From Fusobacterium ulcerans (GTDB lineage Bacteria; Fusobacteriota; Fusobacteriia; Fusobacteriales; Fusobacteriaceae): 64,000 nt of DNA. The position numbers and the translations under genes were made by a program. The stretch lies in assembly GCF_003019675.1 (NCBI RefSeq), contig NZ_CP028105.1, positions 1,504,282 through 1,568,281 of the forward strand. Direction: 5' to 3'. Positions 54,452-64,000 of the stretch are shown piece after piece; position 1 is the first letter of the stretch; every line of letters starts with the position of its first letter. The notes below the pieces were generated by a model, which did no database searches, was not told the origin of the DNA, and saw only the letters and a program-made list of their open reading frames with translations.

Positions 54452-54979
54452 GTGAGTAAAAAATGGATAGGAGTATTGGTAGGAATATGGATAATTGCTG
54501 CAATATGTGGAACGACATATTTTAATCTTGTAAAAAAAGATAAAGGCATAAGGACTATTGCTGCTAATGGACTGACTAAAGAAGAAAAGCCTAAAGAAAA
54601 AGTAGTAGTATATATCCCTGGAGCTGATGGAAAATCACTTATTAAAAAAGATGGGGAGATAGAACAGAGTCAAAGCAGAAAAGATAAATCTGTTAAAGTA
54701 GTTGCTAAGACTATCGAAATTCTTCAAAATGAAGGGTTTATTGAAAGTAAGGATATTACTGTATTGAATTTATATTTTTCTGGAGATACAGCATACATTG
54801 ATTTAAGTTCTCAAGCAAAGGAAATGGATGACAACAGTCGTAAGAATCTTTTGAATATTTACTCAATAGTAAATAGTTTAACAGAACTTGGAAATATAAG
54901 CAGAGTAAAAATACTGGTGAACGGAAAAGATGGAAGCAAGAATTTAGATAAATTTTATAATAGGAATACAAGTATATAA
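54452..54979 (+). CDS. GerMN domain membrane-anchored protein
   Basis: A 175-aa protein with an N-terminal membrane anchor (about residues 7-25) and a GerMN-like domain: VVVYIPGADGKSLIKKDGEI, TIEILQNEGF, then NLYFSGDTAYIDLSSQ and SIVNSLTELGNISRVKILVNG, the family pattern. The domain is found in sporulation and cell-wall proteins but is widespread in non-spore-formers. The start is GTG at 54452 with GAGGTG upstream. It is 16 bp behind the amidase and probably works at the cell envelope too. Confidence 0.85.
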   Translation: MSKKWIGVLVGIWIIAAICGTTYFNLVKKDKGIRTIAANGLTKEEKPKEKVVVYIPGADGKSLIKKDGEIEQSQSRKDKSVKVVAKTIEILQNEGFIESKDITVLNLYFSGDTAYIDLSSQAKEMDDNSRKNLLNIYSIVNSLTELGNISRVKILVNGKDGSKNLDKFYNRNTSI

Positions 54980-54994
54980 CTGAATAAAAAGTTG

Positions 54995-55035
54995 AGAGAG
55001 TGCCTTGAAAGAAAATAAGGTACTCTCTTTTTTTA
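54995..55035 (+). terminator. Rho-independent terminator
   Basis: A 12-bp stem (54995-55006 with 55017-55028, one G-U pair) and 10-nt loop precede a T run. Confidence 0.88.
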
Positions 55036-55130
55036 TTTATTAATAAAATAAGACTAAAAAAGATTGATATGAAAAAATAAAATACATATTGTTTTAATAA
55101 AGTGTAAGAAAAAAATAAAAAAAATTTTTA

Positions 55131-55185
55131 GATACAAGTTGATATGAAGTGATTAATATAGTGGTTTAGGTGTATGATACAAGTT
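55131..55185 (+). repeat. Direct repeat GATACAAGTT x2, candidate operator
   Basis: GATACAAGTT occurs at 55131-55140 and again at 55176-55185, just upstream of the promoter at 55207. Spacing of 45 bp is about four helical turns, so both copies face one side of DNA. They may be binding sites for one of the two GntR regulators. Confidence 0.4.
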
Positions 55186-55206
55186 AAAACCTAGTAAAAA
55201 TCAGTA

Positions 55207-55235
55207 TTGACAACAGTTAAAGGTTGAATTATACT
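55207..55235 (+). promoter_or_regulatory. Promoter of the first GntR-symporter unit
   Basis: TTGACA and TATACT are 17 bp apart, about 45 bp before the GntR start. Confidence 0.8.
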
Positions 55236-55282
55236 TATCGTAACAGAAAAGATAATATTATTAAAACCCATGGGAGAAAATT

Positions 55283-56005
55283 ATGTTTGAGATTAATAAG
55301 AAAAGCGAGGTTCCTTTATATCAGCAATTAGTACATAGTATAAAAAAACATATTGAAGAAGGTACATTAAAAGAAAATGACAAAATACCTGCTGAATCAG
55401 AATTTTGTACTGTATATGATCTTAGCAGAACAACTGTAAGACAGGCTTTAAGAGCTTTGGAAAAAGAAGGATATATTTATAAGCTTCAAGGAAAGGGGAG
55501 TTATGTATCATCTCCTAAAATTTATCAAGATCGGTCAGGTTTTAGTAAATTTTATGATGATATGATGAGTCTGGGAAAAATTCCTATTTCTAAAATATTA
55601 TCACTGAAAATTAAAAAGCCAAATACTCTTGTTAAAGAGAGAATGAATCTTTCTGATGATGAACTTATATGTAAACTTGTATGGATAAGATATGGAAATG
55701 ATGAAGCTTTAATCTATGAAACTATTTATCTGAACTACTCTTTAGTAGAAGGAATTGAAAATATCGATCTCAAATCAAAAAAATTATATGATGTTTTAGC
55801 AAATGAATTTGGAATAAAAATGACTCATGGAAAAGAGTTGTTTTATCCATGTAAATTGGATGCTTCTGAGGCTAAATTTCTGGGACTAAATGAAGGAGAT
55901 TTAGGAATGAAAGTAGAAAGAACAGTTTTCCAAGGAAGTAAGGTTTTAGAATACACGAAATCTACAGTGAGAGGAGATAGGTTTGTTTATACAACGAATT
56001 TTTAA
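55283..56005 (+). CDS. GntR/HutC (UTRA) family regulator 1
   Basis: The 240-aa protein has a GntR winged helix (PLYQQLVHSIKKHIEEGTL then AESEFCTVYDLSRTTVRQALRALEKEGY, residues about 10-62) and a UTRA effector domain (about 90-235) that typically binds a sugar phosphate or similar. It begins a locus of sugar-catabolic genes and lies 33 bp before a sodium:solute symporter gene. The second UTRA regulator at 59332 is only distantly similar but has the same architecture. Confidence 0.93.
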   Translation: MFEINKKSEVPLYQQLVHSIKKHIEEGTLKENDKIPAESEFCTVYDLSRTTVRQALRALEKEGYIYKLQGKGSYVSSPKIYQDRSGFSKFYDDMMSLGKIPISKILSLKIKKPNTLVKERMNLSDDELICKLVWIRYGNDEALIYETIYLNYSLVEGIENIDLKSKKLYDVLANEFGIKMTHGKELFYPCKLDASEAKFLGLNEGDLGMKVERTVFQGSKVLEYTKSTVRGDRFVYTTNF

Positions 56006-56037
56006 AAATCTCCATTGAAATAAATTAGGAGGGAAAA

Positions 56038-57735
56038 ATGACTTTTTTTACATTTGTTTTAATAACAGCATTAATTGCTTTTGTTTCATGGTTAAAAACT
56101 AAAGGTGAAGACAACAGTGCACAGGGATATTTTCTGGCAGGGAGAGGTTTAAGTGCCACTGTTATTGGATTTTCAATGGTGTTGACAAGTCTTTCAACAG
56201 AACAATTAGTAGGGGTAAATGCCTCTTCATATATAAGCAACTTTTCAATAATAGCATGGACTGTACAATCTGTAGTTCCTTTATGTGTACTTGCATTATT
56301 TCTTTTACCGAGATATTTAAAAGGTGGATTTACAACTATACCTGAATTTTTCGAGGAAAGATATGACAAACAGACAAGACAGATAATGTCATTGCTTTTC
56401 CTAGTTGCATATACTTTTGTAATGATACCAGGGGCGCTTTATTCAGGAGCTATTGCTTTTACACAAATATTTGATATAACAGGAATGTTTGGAGTAAGTT
56501 TTAATACAGCTCTTTGGGGAGTGGTATGGCTGATTGGAATTATTGGAGGAATCTATGCAATATTCGGTGGACTGAAAGCAGTTGCAGTATCAGATACACT
56601 AAATGGATTTGCTTTGATAATAGGTGGAACAATGATACCTTTCTTTGCTCTGAAATTTTTAGGAGATGGAAGCTTATCAAAGGGAGTGGATATAGTTACA
56701 TCATCTCATATAGAAAAATTGACAGCTTGGGGAGCAGCAGGGGATCCAGTACCTTGGACAACAATATTTACTGGTATATTAATAGTAAACTTTTTCTACT
56801 GGACAACAAATCAGGCAATAATCCAAAGATCTCTTGCAGCTAAAAGTTTAGCAGAAGGGCAAAAAGGAATTTTATATGCAGGAATATTTCTATTATTCCT
56901 TCCTGTATTATTAAATGTTCCTGGACTTATTTCTTTTCATATCTTTGGAAATTCATTGGGAAATATAGATTTAGCCTATCCAACACTTGTATCAAAAGTT
57001 TTGCCAAAACCTTTATTGGGATTTTTCACAGCATGTTTGTTTGGAGCAATATTGAGTACATTCAATTCATTTATAAACAGTGCTGCAACATTATTCTGCT
57101 ATGATATTTATAAGCCGATATTTAATAAAAATATATCAGATGAAGATTTAATAAAAGTGGCTAAGATAGCTGGAACTATAATAGCAATAGTATCTATGAT
57201 AATAGCACCATTACTTCAGTATGGAACAGGGGGATTATTTCTGCTTTTAAAAAGATTTGCAGGATTCTTCAATATACCTATAGTTGCTCTTGTAGCAGTA
57301 GGATTCTTGAATAAGACAGTATCTGGAAAAGCAGCAAGAATAACAGTACTTCTCCATGTAATATTATATTTTTCATTAGTATGGATATTTAAAGTAAAAC
57401 TAAACTTTGTTCATGTAATGGGAGGGCTGTTTGTATTTGACATAATAGCAATGTTTACTCTAGGAAGTGTTTTCAAAAGAGAAAAACCATATGTTCCATC
57501 AGTTAAAAATAAATCAGATGTAGATTTAACAAATTGGAAATATGCAAAGGAAACATCAACTCTGCTTGTATTGGGATTATGTTATCTATATTGTGTTCTT
57601 TCTCCAATAGGACTGGCAGGAGGAAATAGTCTGACAAAGATAACAATGGTATTTGCAGTAATTGCTCTGGTATTGATGGGAGCTTTAAATATAAAAAAGA
57701 AAAAAGTAACTAAATCACTATGTGAAGAATATTAA
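56038..57735 (+). CDS. Sodium:solute symporter (SSS family)
   Basis: The 565-aa protein has about 13-14 hydrophobic helices and the SSS patterns: [30 protein letters not shown] near residues 30-59, [19 protein letters not shown], and [22 protein letters not shown]. It resembles the SGLT-like (YidK) branch that imports sugars with Na+. It lies between the first GntR gene and a sulfatase gene, so a sulfated or amino sugar is a likely cargo. The substrate is inferred. Confidence 0.93.
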   Translation: MTFFTFVLITALIAFVSWLKTKGEDNSAQGYFLAGRGLSATVIGFSMVLTSLSTEQLVGVNASSYISNFSIIAWTVQSVVPLCVLALFLLPRYLKGGFTTIPEFFEERYDKQTRQIMSLLFLVAYTFVMIPGALYSGAIAFTQIFDITGMFGVSFNTALWGVVWLIGIIGGIYAIFGGLKAVAVSDTLNGFALIIGGTMIPFFALKFLGDGSLSKGVDIVTSSHIEKLTAWGAAGDPVPWTTIFTGILIVNFFYWTTNQAIIQRSLAAKSLAEGQKGILYAGIFLLFLPVLLNVPGLISFHIFGNSLGNIDLAYPTLVSKVLPKPLLGFFTACLFGAILSTFNSFINSAATLFCYDIYKPIFNKNISDEDLIKVAKIAGTIIAIVSMIIAPLLQYGTGGLFLLLKRFAGFFNIPIVALVAVGFLNKTVSGKAARITVLLHVILYFSLVWIFKVKLNFVHVMGGLFVFDIIAMFTLGSVFKREKPYVPSVKNKSDVDLTNWKYAKETSTLLVLGLCYLYCVLSPIGLAGGNSLTKITMVFAVIALVLMGALNIKKKKVTKSLCEEY

Positions 57736-57781
57736 AGAAAATTGGAAACAAGGTAGCTGGAAGTTTAAGGAGGAAAAATAG

Positions 57782-59236
57782 ATGAATAATAATATAGCTT
57801 TTATATTATTAGATCAAGTAAGAGTTGATATGTTGGGAACATATGGACATAAAATAGTAAAAACACCAAATATGGATGCAATAGCAGCAGATGGAGTCAA
57901 ATTTAATAATGCATTTACTCCAGCTTCTGTATGCAGTCCAGCAAGAACTTCATTATTTACAGGACAGATGCCAAGCAATCATGGGCTTATGAGAAATAGT
58001 GAAAAGGGAGGATTGGGAGATCCTTCATTATCAAATCCTAATATAATAACAGAGATGCAGGATTATATGAATTATTTAATTGGGAAATGGCATGTTGGGA
58101 AAACAGTTCTTCCTAGAGATTTTGGATTTAAGGGTCATAACTTTGATGGATATGGATATCCAGGAAGCGGAGTATATAAAAATCTTGTATTTGCACAAGG
58201 GCCAGAGCAGGAAACTAGGTATAAAGACTGGCTGGAGGAAAAAGGTTTTGAAATACCAGAAGTTTCTAAAAGCTACTTTGGAGAAAATGCTCATCTTAGA
58301 GTTCAAGAGCTTTGTGGACTTTTAAGTGGAACAAGAGAGGCTACTCTTCCTTTCTTTGTAATAGATGAAGCAAAAAAAGCTGTACTTGAAGCAAAAAAAG
58401 AAAATAAGCCATTCTTTATATGGATGAATTTCTGGGGACCACATACTCCTTGTGTGATTCCAGAGCCTTATTATTCAATGTATAAATCTGAAGATGTAAT
58501 CTTAGATGAAAGCTTCTATAACCCAATGGCAGGAAAACCAAATCACTATAGAGATATAGCTAAAATGTGGGGAGTATGGGATGCTTCTGAAGAAAGATGG
58601 AAAGAAGTTATTGCTAAATTCTGGGGCTATATAACTTTAATAGATGATGCAATAGGAGAATTTGTAAAGTTTTTAAAAGAAGAAGGTCTTTATGAAAGTT
58701 TATTTATGGCAATAACAGCTGACCATGGAGATGCAATGGGAGCTCACAGACTTATAGAAAAAGGGGAATTTATGTTTGATACAACATACAGAATTCCTAT
58801 GATAATCAAAGATCCTGGGTCAAATAGAAAAAATGAAGAAGACAATAATTTTGTATATCTTCATGATTTAACACCAACTTGTAATGATGTTGCAGGAAAA
58901 AATATTTCTGATTTCTTTGATGGAGAATCTCTTCTTCCTATTTTAAGAGATGGAAAAAGTAATGGAAGAAAAGGTGTTCTTGGACAGCTGGCTGGACACT
59001 TTGTGTATTTTGAACAGAGAATGTGGAGAAGAGAAGACTATAAGATAATTTTTAATGCTTCAGATGTTGGAGAGCTTTATGATATGAAAAATGATAAAGA
59101 AGAAATGAATAATCTATTCTATGATGAAAGATATAAAGATGTAAAAAAAGAGATGTTGGAAGAGTTATATAGTGAAATGGTAAAATTAAAAGATCCATTG
59201 GCAGGATGGCTTTACAGAATAATATATGAAATCTAA
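57782..59236 (+). CDS. Sulfatase (type I, Cys-type)
   Basis: The 484-aa protein starts IAFILLDQVRVDMLGTYG and carries the sulfatase signature C51-S-P-A-R55 (ASVCSPARTSLFTGQ), whose Cys must be converted to formylglycine. AITADHGDAMGAHRLIEKGEF and MWRREDYKIIFNA follow. It has no signal peptide at the N-terminus, so it is expected in the cytoplasm, unlike most glycan sulfatases. It likely removes a sulfate ester from an imported sugar. No anaerobic sulfatase-maturating enzyme is in the window. It is 46 bp behind the symporter gene. Confidence 0.92.
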   Translation: MNNNIAFILLDQVRVDMLGTYGHKIVKTPNMDAIAADGVKFNNAFTPASVCSPARTSLFTGQMPSNHGLMRNSEKGGLGDPSLSNPNIITEMQDYMNYLIGKWHVGKTVLPRDFGFKGHNFDGYGYPGSGVYKNLVFAQGPEQETRYKDWLEEKGFEIPEVSKSYFGENAHLRVQELCGLLSGTREATLPFFVIDEAKKAVLEAKKENKPFFIWMNFWGPHTPCVIPEPYYSMYKSEDVILDESFYNPMAGKPNHYRDIAKMWGVWDASEERWKEVIAKFWGYITLIDDAIGEFVKFLKEEGLYESLFMAITADHGDAMGAHRLIEKGEFMFDTTYRIPMIIKDPGSNRKNEEDNNFVYLHDLTPTCNDVAGKNISDFFDGESLLPILRDGKSNGRKGVLGQLAGHFVYFEQRMWRREDYKIIFNASDVGELYDMKNDKEEMNNLFYDERYKDVKKEMLEELYSEMVKLKDPLAGWLYRIIYEI

Positions 59237-59331
59237 AGAATGATTGTGAAGTTGAAAGTAGTAAATCTCTTGTAAAATAATTGGACAGATGATATTATTT
59301 AATCAATAATAAAATATTTATGGAGGACAGG

Positions 59332-60057
59332 ATGCTGTTAAATAAATCTAAAAGTCCACTTTACTACCAATTAGCAGAGATCATCATAGAAGAAATAAAA
59401 ACTAAAAATTTAAAAGAAGATGATAAAATTCTTACTGAAAGAGAATATTGTGAAAAATATAATTTAAGCAGAGCTACAGTGAGACAGGGAATAGCCTATT
59501 TAGAAAAAAAAGGATATCTATATAAAATTCAAGGATGCGGAACTTTTGTTTCATCAAGAGTATTAAAGCAGAAACTTTTAAAATTCTATAGCTTTACAGA
59601 GGAAATGAAAAAGCAGGGAAAAACTCCAGAATCAAAAATACTTTCATTTAAAGAAAAAATAGCTGGAGAAAAAATAGCTCAGGAATTAAATCTGGATAAA
59701 GAGGAAAAGATATTTGAGCTTGTAAGATTAAGACTGGCTGATGAAGAGATATATATGTATGAAAAAACTTACCTTCCAGTTAAAAAACTTTTGAATTTTT
59801 CTAAAAAGGATATTTTAAATACACCTTTGTATGATGTTTTGCAGAAGAAATATAATATAATTTTCAGCAAAGCAACTGAAAGATTTTCAGTTCTCAGTGC
59901 AGATAAAAAAATTTCTGAAGCGTTGGAAATAGATGAGAAGAGTCCTATTATAAAACTTCAGAGATGGACATATACAGGAATAGAAAAAATAGAGTATACA
60001 GTAAGTTTTCTTCGTGGAGATAAATTTGAATTTGAAGTAGATTTGGAAGATAACTAA
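59332..60057 (+). CDS. GntR/HutC (UTRA) family regulator 2
   Basis: The 241-aa protein has a GntR winged helix (PLYYQLAEIIIEEIKTKNL then TEREYCEKYNLSRATVRQGIAYLEKKGY) and a UTRA domain, like the regulator at 55283. The ORF could begin at 59320, but GGAGG at 59322-59326 lies just before the ATG at 59332. It is followed directly by a strong terminator, and the next gene has its own promoter region, so it is probably a separate or attenuated unit that controls the locus. Confidence 0.92.
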   Translation: MLLNKSKSPLYYQLAEIIIEEIKTKNLKEDDKILTEREYCEKYNLSRATVRQGIAYLEKKGYLYKIQGCGTFVSSRVLKQKLLKFYSFTEEMKKQGKTPESKILSFKEKIAGEKIAQELNLDKEEKIFELVRLRLADEEIYMYEKTYLPVKKLLNFSKKDILNTPLYDVLQKKYNIIFSKATERFSVLSADKKISEALEIDEKSPIIKLQRWTYTGIEKIEYTVSFLRGDKFEFEVDLEDN

Positions 60058-60085
60058 AAATCAGACTCATGGGAGTCTGATTTTT
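60056..60085 (+). terminator. Rho-independent terminator of the second GntR gene
   Basis: AAAAATCAGACTC (60056-60068) pairs perfectly with GAGTCTGATTTTT (60073-60085) around a 4-nt loop. Confidence 0.92.
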
Positions 60086-60164
60086 AAAAGCTAAAAATTG
60101 GTACGGACAACATGACAAATAATAAAAATATTTCAAAGGTATAAAATAAGAGAAAGGGGATAAA

Positions 60165-61118
60165 ATGGCTTATTTTGCTGGAATAGATATAGGCGGGACA
60201 AATGTTGAAATTGGAATTTTAGATGAAAAAGCTGAAATATTAAAGAAGACAAGTATAAAGACAAATTCTCAAAATGGCAGTGAAGAAACCTTTATAAAAA
60301 TATGGAATACAGTGAAACAATTAGCAGAAGAATTAAAAATTTCAGAGAGGGAAATTGAAGCTGTTGGGATGGGAATTCCTGGACCAGTAGTAAATAATTC
60401 AGTTGTAAAAATAGCGGCAAATTTTTCATGGGGAAATGATTTTCCTGCAAAGGAACTTATGGAAAGGATTTCAGGAAAATCTGTGAAAGTAGGAAATGAT
60501 GTAAAAGTTATTGCTTTAGGGGAAGCACTTTTTGGAGCAGCAAAAGAATATAAAAACAGCATAACTATTCCTATTGGAACTGGAATTGCAGCAGGAATAA
60601 TAATAAACGGACAGATAGTAGAGGGTTCTGGAGGAGCAGCTGGAGAGCTGGGACATATAGTGGTAAATAAAAATGGGTATAAATGCGGGTGCGGTCTTAC
60701 AGGATGCCTTGAAACATATTGCTCTGCCACTGGAATCGTAAGAGAAGGAATAAAAAGATTAGAGAAAGATAAAAATAATGAACTATATAAAAAAATAAAT
60801 GGAGATTTGAGCAGATTAGAAGCAAAGGATATATTTGATCTGGCTAAATCTGGAGATAAGTTTTCAATAGGGATAGTAGATTTTTTTTGTGAGTATATGG
60901 CAGAAGGTCTTGGGATGCTTTTGAATATAGTGAACCCTGAAATAATTATTTTCACTGGAGGAGTTGCAAGAGCAGGAGATGTTCTATTAGATGGAATAAA
61001 AAAGTATTTGTCAAAATATGCTCTTGGAATGACTATGGAAAATCTTAAAATTTCTTTTGGAGAATTAAATGAAGAAGCTGGAATAAAAGGGGCAGCAGCA
61101 TTAGTAATAAAAAAATAA
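60165..61118 (+). CDS. ROK family sugar kinase
   Basis: The 317-aa protein has an ASKHA phosphate-1 motif GIDIGGTNVEIGIL, a catalytic Asp in VGNDVKVIALGEALFGAA, GTGIAAGIIINGQI, and the ROK zinc motif GYKCGCGLTGCLETYCS near residues 174-190. ROK kinases phosphorylate glucose, GlcNAc, ManNAc or related sugars. In this locus, upstream of AgaS-like and aldolase genes, an amino-sugar kinase is the most likely role. It begins the operon after the terminator at 60085. Confidence 0.93.
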   Translation: MAYFAGIDIGGTNVEIGILDEKAEILKKTSIKTNSQNGSEETFIKIWNTVKQLAEELKISEREIEAVGMGIPGPVVNNSVVKIAANFSWGNDFPAKELMERISGKSVKVGNDVKVIALGEALFGAAKEYKNSITIPIGTGIAAGIIINGQIVEGSGGAAGELGHIVVNKNGYKCGCGLTGCLETYCSATGIVREGIKRLEKDKNNELYKKINGDLSRLEAKDIFDLAKSGDKFSIGIVDFFCEYMAEGLGMLLNIVNPEIIIFTGGVARAGDVLLDGIKKYLSKYALGMTMENLKISFGELNEEAGIKGAAALVIKK

Positions 61119-61138
61119 ATTATATAAAGGAGAGAAAA

Positions 61139-62281
61139 ATGGAATTTAAAAATTGTGTAACATGGAAAGAAATAATTCAGCAGCCATCTATTTGGAGAGA
61201 AGAAGTGGAAATAATAAAGGAAAAACTTCCAGAAATAAGCAGATTTTTAGATGGAATAAAAGAAAATAAAATCAAAGTAATATTTACAGGTGCAGGGTCA
61301 TCAGAATTTGTAGGAAATACAATAAGCTCATATATAAACAGTAAAGTGGATATAGAAGTAGTTTCTATTCCTACTACAGATATAGTATCTATGCCAGAAC
61401 AATACTTGAACAAAGATACAGCAACAATACTGATATCTTGTGCAAGATCAGGAAATTCTCCTGAGAGTGTAGCAACAGTAGCGTTAGCAGATAAATTAGT
61501 AGGAAATATATATCACATATTTGTAACTTGCAATCCAGAAGGAAAGCTGGCAAAAATATCAGAAAATCAAGACAATAAATTTTTACTGTTAATGCCTGAG
61601 AAAACAAATGATAAAGGATTTGCCATGACAGGAAGTTTTTCATCTATGTTAGTTGCTGGAGTACTTGTTTTATTGAGAGAGAAATTTGAATATTATGCAG
61701 AAAAGATACTTTATATATCAAAAATTGTAGAGAAAAATTTAGAAAATATTTTAGCAGATGCAGATGTTATTTCAGATCTGGATATAGAAAGAATAGTATA
61801 TTTAGGAGATGGAACTTTAAAAGGACTAGCAGAGGAAGTATCTTTAAAGGTTTTAGAACTTACTGGGGGGAAAATAGCTTCTTTCTATAATACTTTTTTA
61901 GGATTCAGACATGGGCCTAAATCAATAGTAAATGATAAAACAACTATTGTATGTATGATGTCAAATAATAAGCATACAAGAGTTTATGAACTTGACCTGC
62001 TAAAAGAATTTAAAAGTGAAAAGGGAGAAAAGAAAATAGTGGTGTTGGATACTATTTTTGATAAAGAGGTAAAAGAAAACTCTGATTTTTATTTTTCTTT
62101 TGGAGATGAAAAAATGGGAGAGATGGAAGAGGTAGTTGCTGGACTTGGATATCTTGTATATGGACAATTGATTTCTCTTTTAAAATCATCAAAGCTTGGA
62201 ATAAATCCAGATAACCCTTGTCCTACAGGGGAAGTAAACAGAGTGGTTAAAGGTGTAATTATCCATAACTATGAGAAATAA
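61139..62281 (+). CDS. agaS: SIS domain sugar-phosphate isomerase, AgaS-like
   Basis: The 380-aa protein has two SIS domains. IKVIFTGAGSSEFVGNT near residues 44-60, ILISCARSGNSPESVATVALA and GFAMTGSFSSMLVAGV, then GGKIASFYNTFLGFRHGPKSIV, closely follow the AgaS pattern of E. coli, the galactosamine-6-phosphate deaminase/isomerase that yields tagatose-6-phosphate. It is 20 bp after the ROK kinase and 20 bp before the aldolase, the same neighbourhood as aga clusters. The match is from memory, not alignment. Confidence 0.85.
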   Translation: MEFKNCVTWKEIIQQPSIWREEVEIIKEKLPEISRFLDGIKENKIKVIFTGAGSSEFVGNTISSYINSKVDIEVVSIPTTDIVSMPEQYLNKDTATILISCARSGNSPESVATVALADKLVGNIYHIFVTCNPEGKLAKISENQDNKFLLLMPEKTNDKGFAMTGSFSSMLVAGVLVLLREKFEYYAEKILYISKIVEKNLENILADADVISDLDIERIVYLGDGTLKGLAEEVSLKVLELTGGKIASFYNTFLGFRHGPKSIVNDKTTIVCMMSNNKHTRVYELDLLKEFKSEKGEKKIVVLDTIFDKEVKENSDFYFSFGDEKMGEMEEVVAGLGYLVYGQLISLLKSSKLGINPDNPCPTGEVNRVVKGVIIHNYEK

Positions 62282-62289
62282 AATTCTAG

Positions 62290-63153
<864 letters not shown>

Positions 63154-63155
63154 TT

Positions 63156-64000
63156 ATGAATAAGATTTTAACAGTTACACTTAATCCTGCAATAGATGTA
63201 AGGTACAATATTGAAAAAATTGAGATGGGAAATATAAACAGAACTACAGCTGTTGAAAAAAATGCTGGAGGAAAGGGAATAAATGTAAGCAGAGTAATAA
63301 AGCAACTGGGAGGAGATATTCTTGCTACTGGAATTGTAGGAGGATATACAGGGAAACTATTTTTATCAAAATTAGATAAAGACAGCATAGAGAATAGTTT
63401 TTTGGAAACTGATTTTGAAACGAGAACCTGTATAGCTGCAATTGATAAGAACACAGGAAAAATAACTGAATTTCTTGAATCAGCTGAGGGAAAGGAAAAA
63501 GATTTTGAGAAATTTTTAGAAAAATATATCTCGATTTTAGAAAAAGGAATAAAGTTAGTATGTGGTTCTGGAAGTCTTTTAAAAGGAATAAAAAAAGATT
63601 CCTACAATATTCTTATAAATGAGGCTTCTAAAAGAGGGATAAAATTTATTCTTGATACAAGTGGAGACACTCTTGCAAAAGGGATTGAAGCTGCTCCTTT
63701 TCTTATAAAACCTAATCAAGATGAGCTGGAAGATATGTTTAAGAAAAAATTTGCTACTTTAAATGAAATAGTTGAAGGAGCAAGGGAGATTATAAAAAAA
63801 GGCGTGGAAAATGTGATGGTAACTCTTGGGGGAAATGGAGCAGTGCTCATAACTAAAAATGAAGTCTACAGAGCAACTTTTCCAAAAGTTCAAATAAAAA
63901 ATACTGTAGGGTCAGGAGATTCAACAATTGGAGGATTTGCCTATGGAATTGCTGAAGGAAAAAGTTTAGAAGAAAGTTTTAAACTGGGAGTGGCCTGTGG
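63156..64000 (+). CDS. LacC/FruK-type sugar-phosphate kinase (PfkB family), 3'-truncated
   Basis: The frame begins at ATG 63156 and runs off the window with about 281 residues visible. LTVTLNPAIDVRYNIEKI, the substrate loop AGGKGINVSRVIKQLGG, LIKPNQDELEDMF and the phosphate/ATP motif TVGSGDSTIGGF match the 1-phosphofructokinase / tagatose-6-phosphate kinase (LacC) group of PfkB kinases. It starts 2 bp after the aldolase stop. In context it should make tagatose-1,6-bisphosphate. The end of the gene is outside the window. Confidence 0.9.
   Translation, partial: MNKILTVTLNPAIDVRYNIEKIEMGNINRTTAVEKNAGGKGINVSRVIKQLGGDILATGIVGGYTGKLFLSKLDKDSIENSFLETDFETRTCIAAIDKNTGKITEFLESAEGKEKDFEKFLEKYISILEKGIKLVCGSGSLLKGIKKDSYNILINEASKRGIKFILDTSGDTLAKGIEAAPFLIKPNQDELEDMFKKKFATLNEIVEGAREIIKKGVENVMVTLGGNGAVLITKNEVYRATFPKVQIKNTVGSGDSTIGGFAYGIAEGKSLEESFKLGVAC

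Noticed and set aside
60269-60955. A 228-aa open frame on the minus strand within the ROK kinase gene
   Set aside because: It is fully antisense to a gene with clear kinase motifs, lacks an SD, and its translation is low-complexity Ser/Ile/Phe/Pro.

Overview
The window reads as a contiguous piece of a low-GC, strictly bacterial chromosome with dense, mostly same-strand operons, AGGAGG-type ribosome binding sites and sigma70-like promoters. Gene content and style point to Fusobacteria, most likely the genus Fusobacterium (inference from the Na+-type F-ATPase c-subunit with two carboxylates, the CtlX/AGCS/Opp amino-acid and peptide genes, and codon use). No rRNA, tRNA, CRISPR array, insertion sequence or prophage gene was seen.

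Layout. 1-7016: complete F1Fo ATP synthase operon atpZ(partial)-I-B-E-F-H-A-G-D-C, closed by two hairpin terminators. 7396-12864: a seven-gene surface-fibre locus (five small exported subunits, a PapD-like chaperone, an 860-aa usher) with its own consensus promoter and an internal terminator after the presumed major subunit. 12988-15575: GNAT acetyltransferase and a long TPR protein whose last repeats lie in the -1 frame beyond an A9 tract. 15740-23003: FUSC-type exporter with a YhcH protein, then an MFS transporter, a TIM-barrel sugar isomerase, a YitT protein, an alanine/glycine symporter and a DeoR regulator; the last two transcription units share a tandem 10-bp AACAACAAAA repeat in front of them. 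23046-25825: CutC, acetamidase/formamidase, VOC protein, CGGC protein. 25979-29482: TPP riboswitch and a ykoFEDC-type ECF importer for a thiamine precursor. 29545-31100: DUF554 protein and a VbhA/Fic toxin-antitoxin pair. 31149-34405 (minus strand): aminotransferase, GldA-like dehydrogenase and an orphan amino-acid binding lipoprotein behind a long leader RNA with a 24-codon ORF and terminator. 34719-39364: complete peptide ABC importer.

39471-46461 holds single genes: SPL-type radical SAM protein, Asp/Glu racemase, MORN lipoprotein, glutathione peroxidase, DUF2628 protein, VWA protein, CtlX hydrolase and an unknown membrane protein. 46653-52985 is the heat-shock region: a CIRCE-controlled hrcA-grpE-dnaK operon, then ogt and an aldose-epimerase-like gene, then dnaJ. 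53085-54979: yajC, a cell-wall amidase and a GerMN protein. 55207-64000 is a catabolic locus running off the right edge: two GntR/UTRA regulators, a sodium:solute symporter, a sulfatase with no visible signal peptide, ROK kinase, AgaS-like SIS isomerase, class II tagatose/fructose-bisphosphate aldolase and a LacC/FruK-type sugar-phosphate kinase. Together these suggest uptake, intracellular desulfation and tagatose-pathway breakdown of a sulfated galactosamine-type sugar.

The most noteworthy items are the divergent chaperone-usher locus, the sulfated-sugar locus, the leader RNA at 34114-34405, the cysteine-cluster insertion in GrpE and the frame break in the TPR gene. All functional calls rest on reading translations and motifs by eye; no database search was run.
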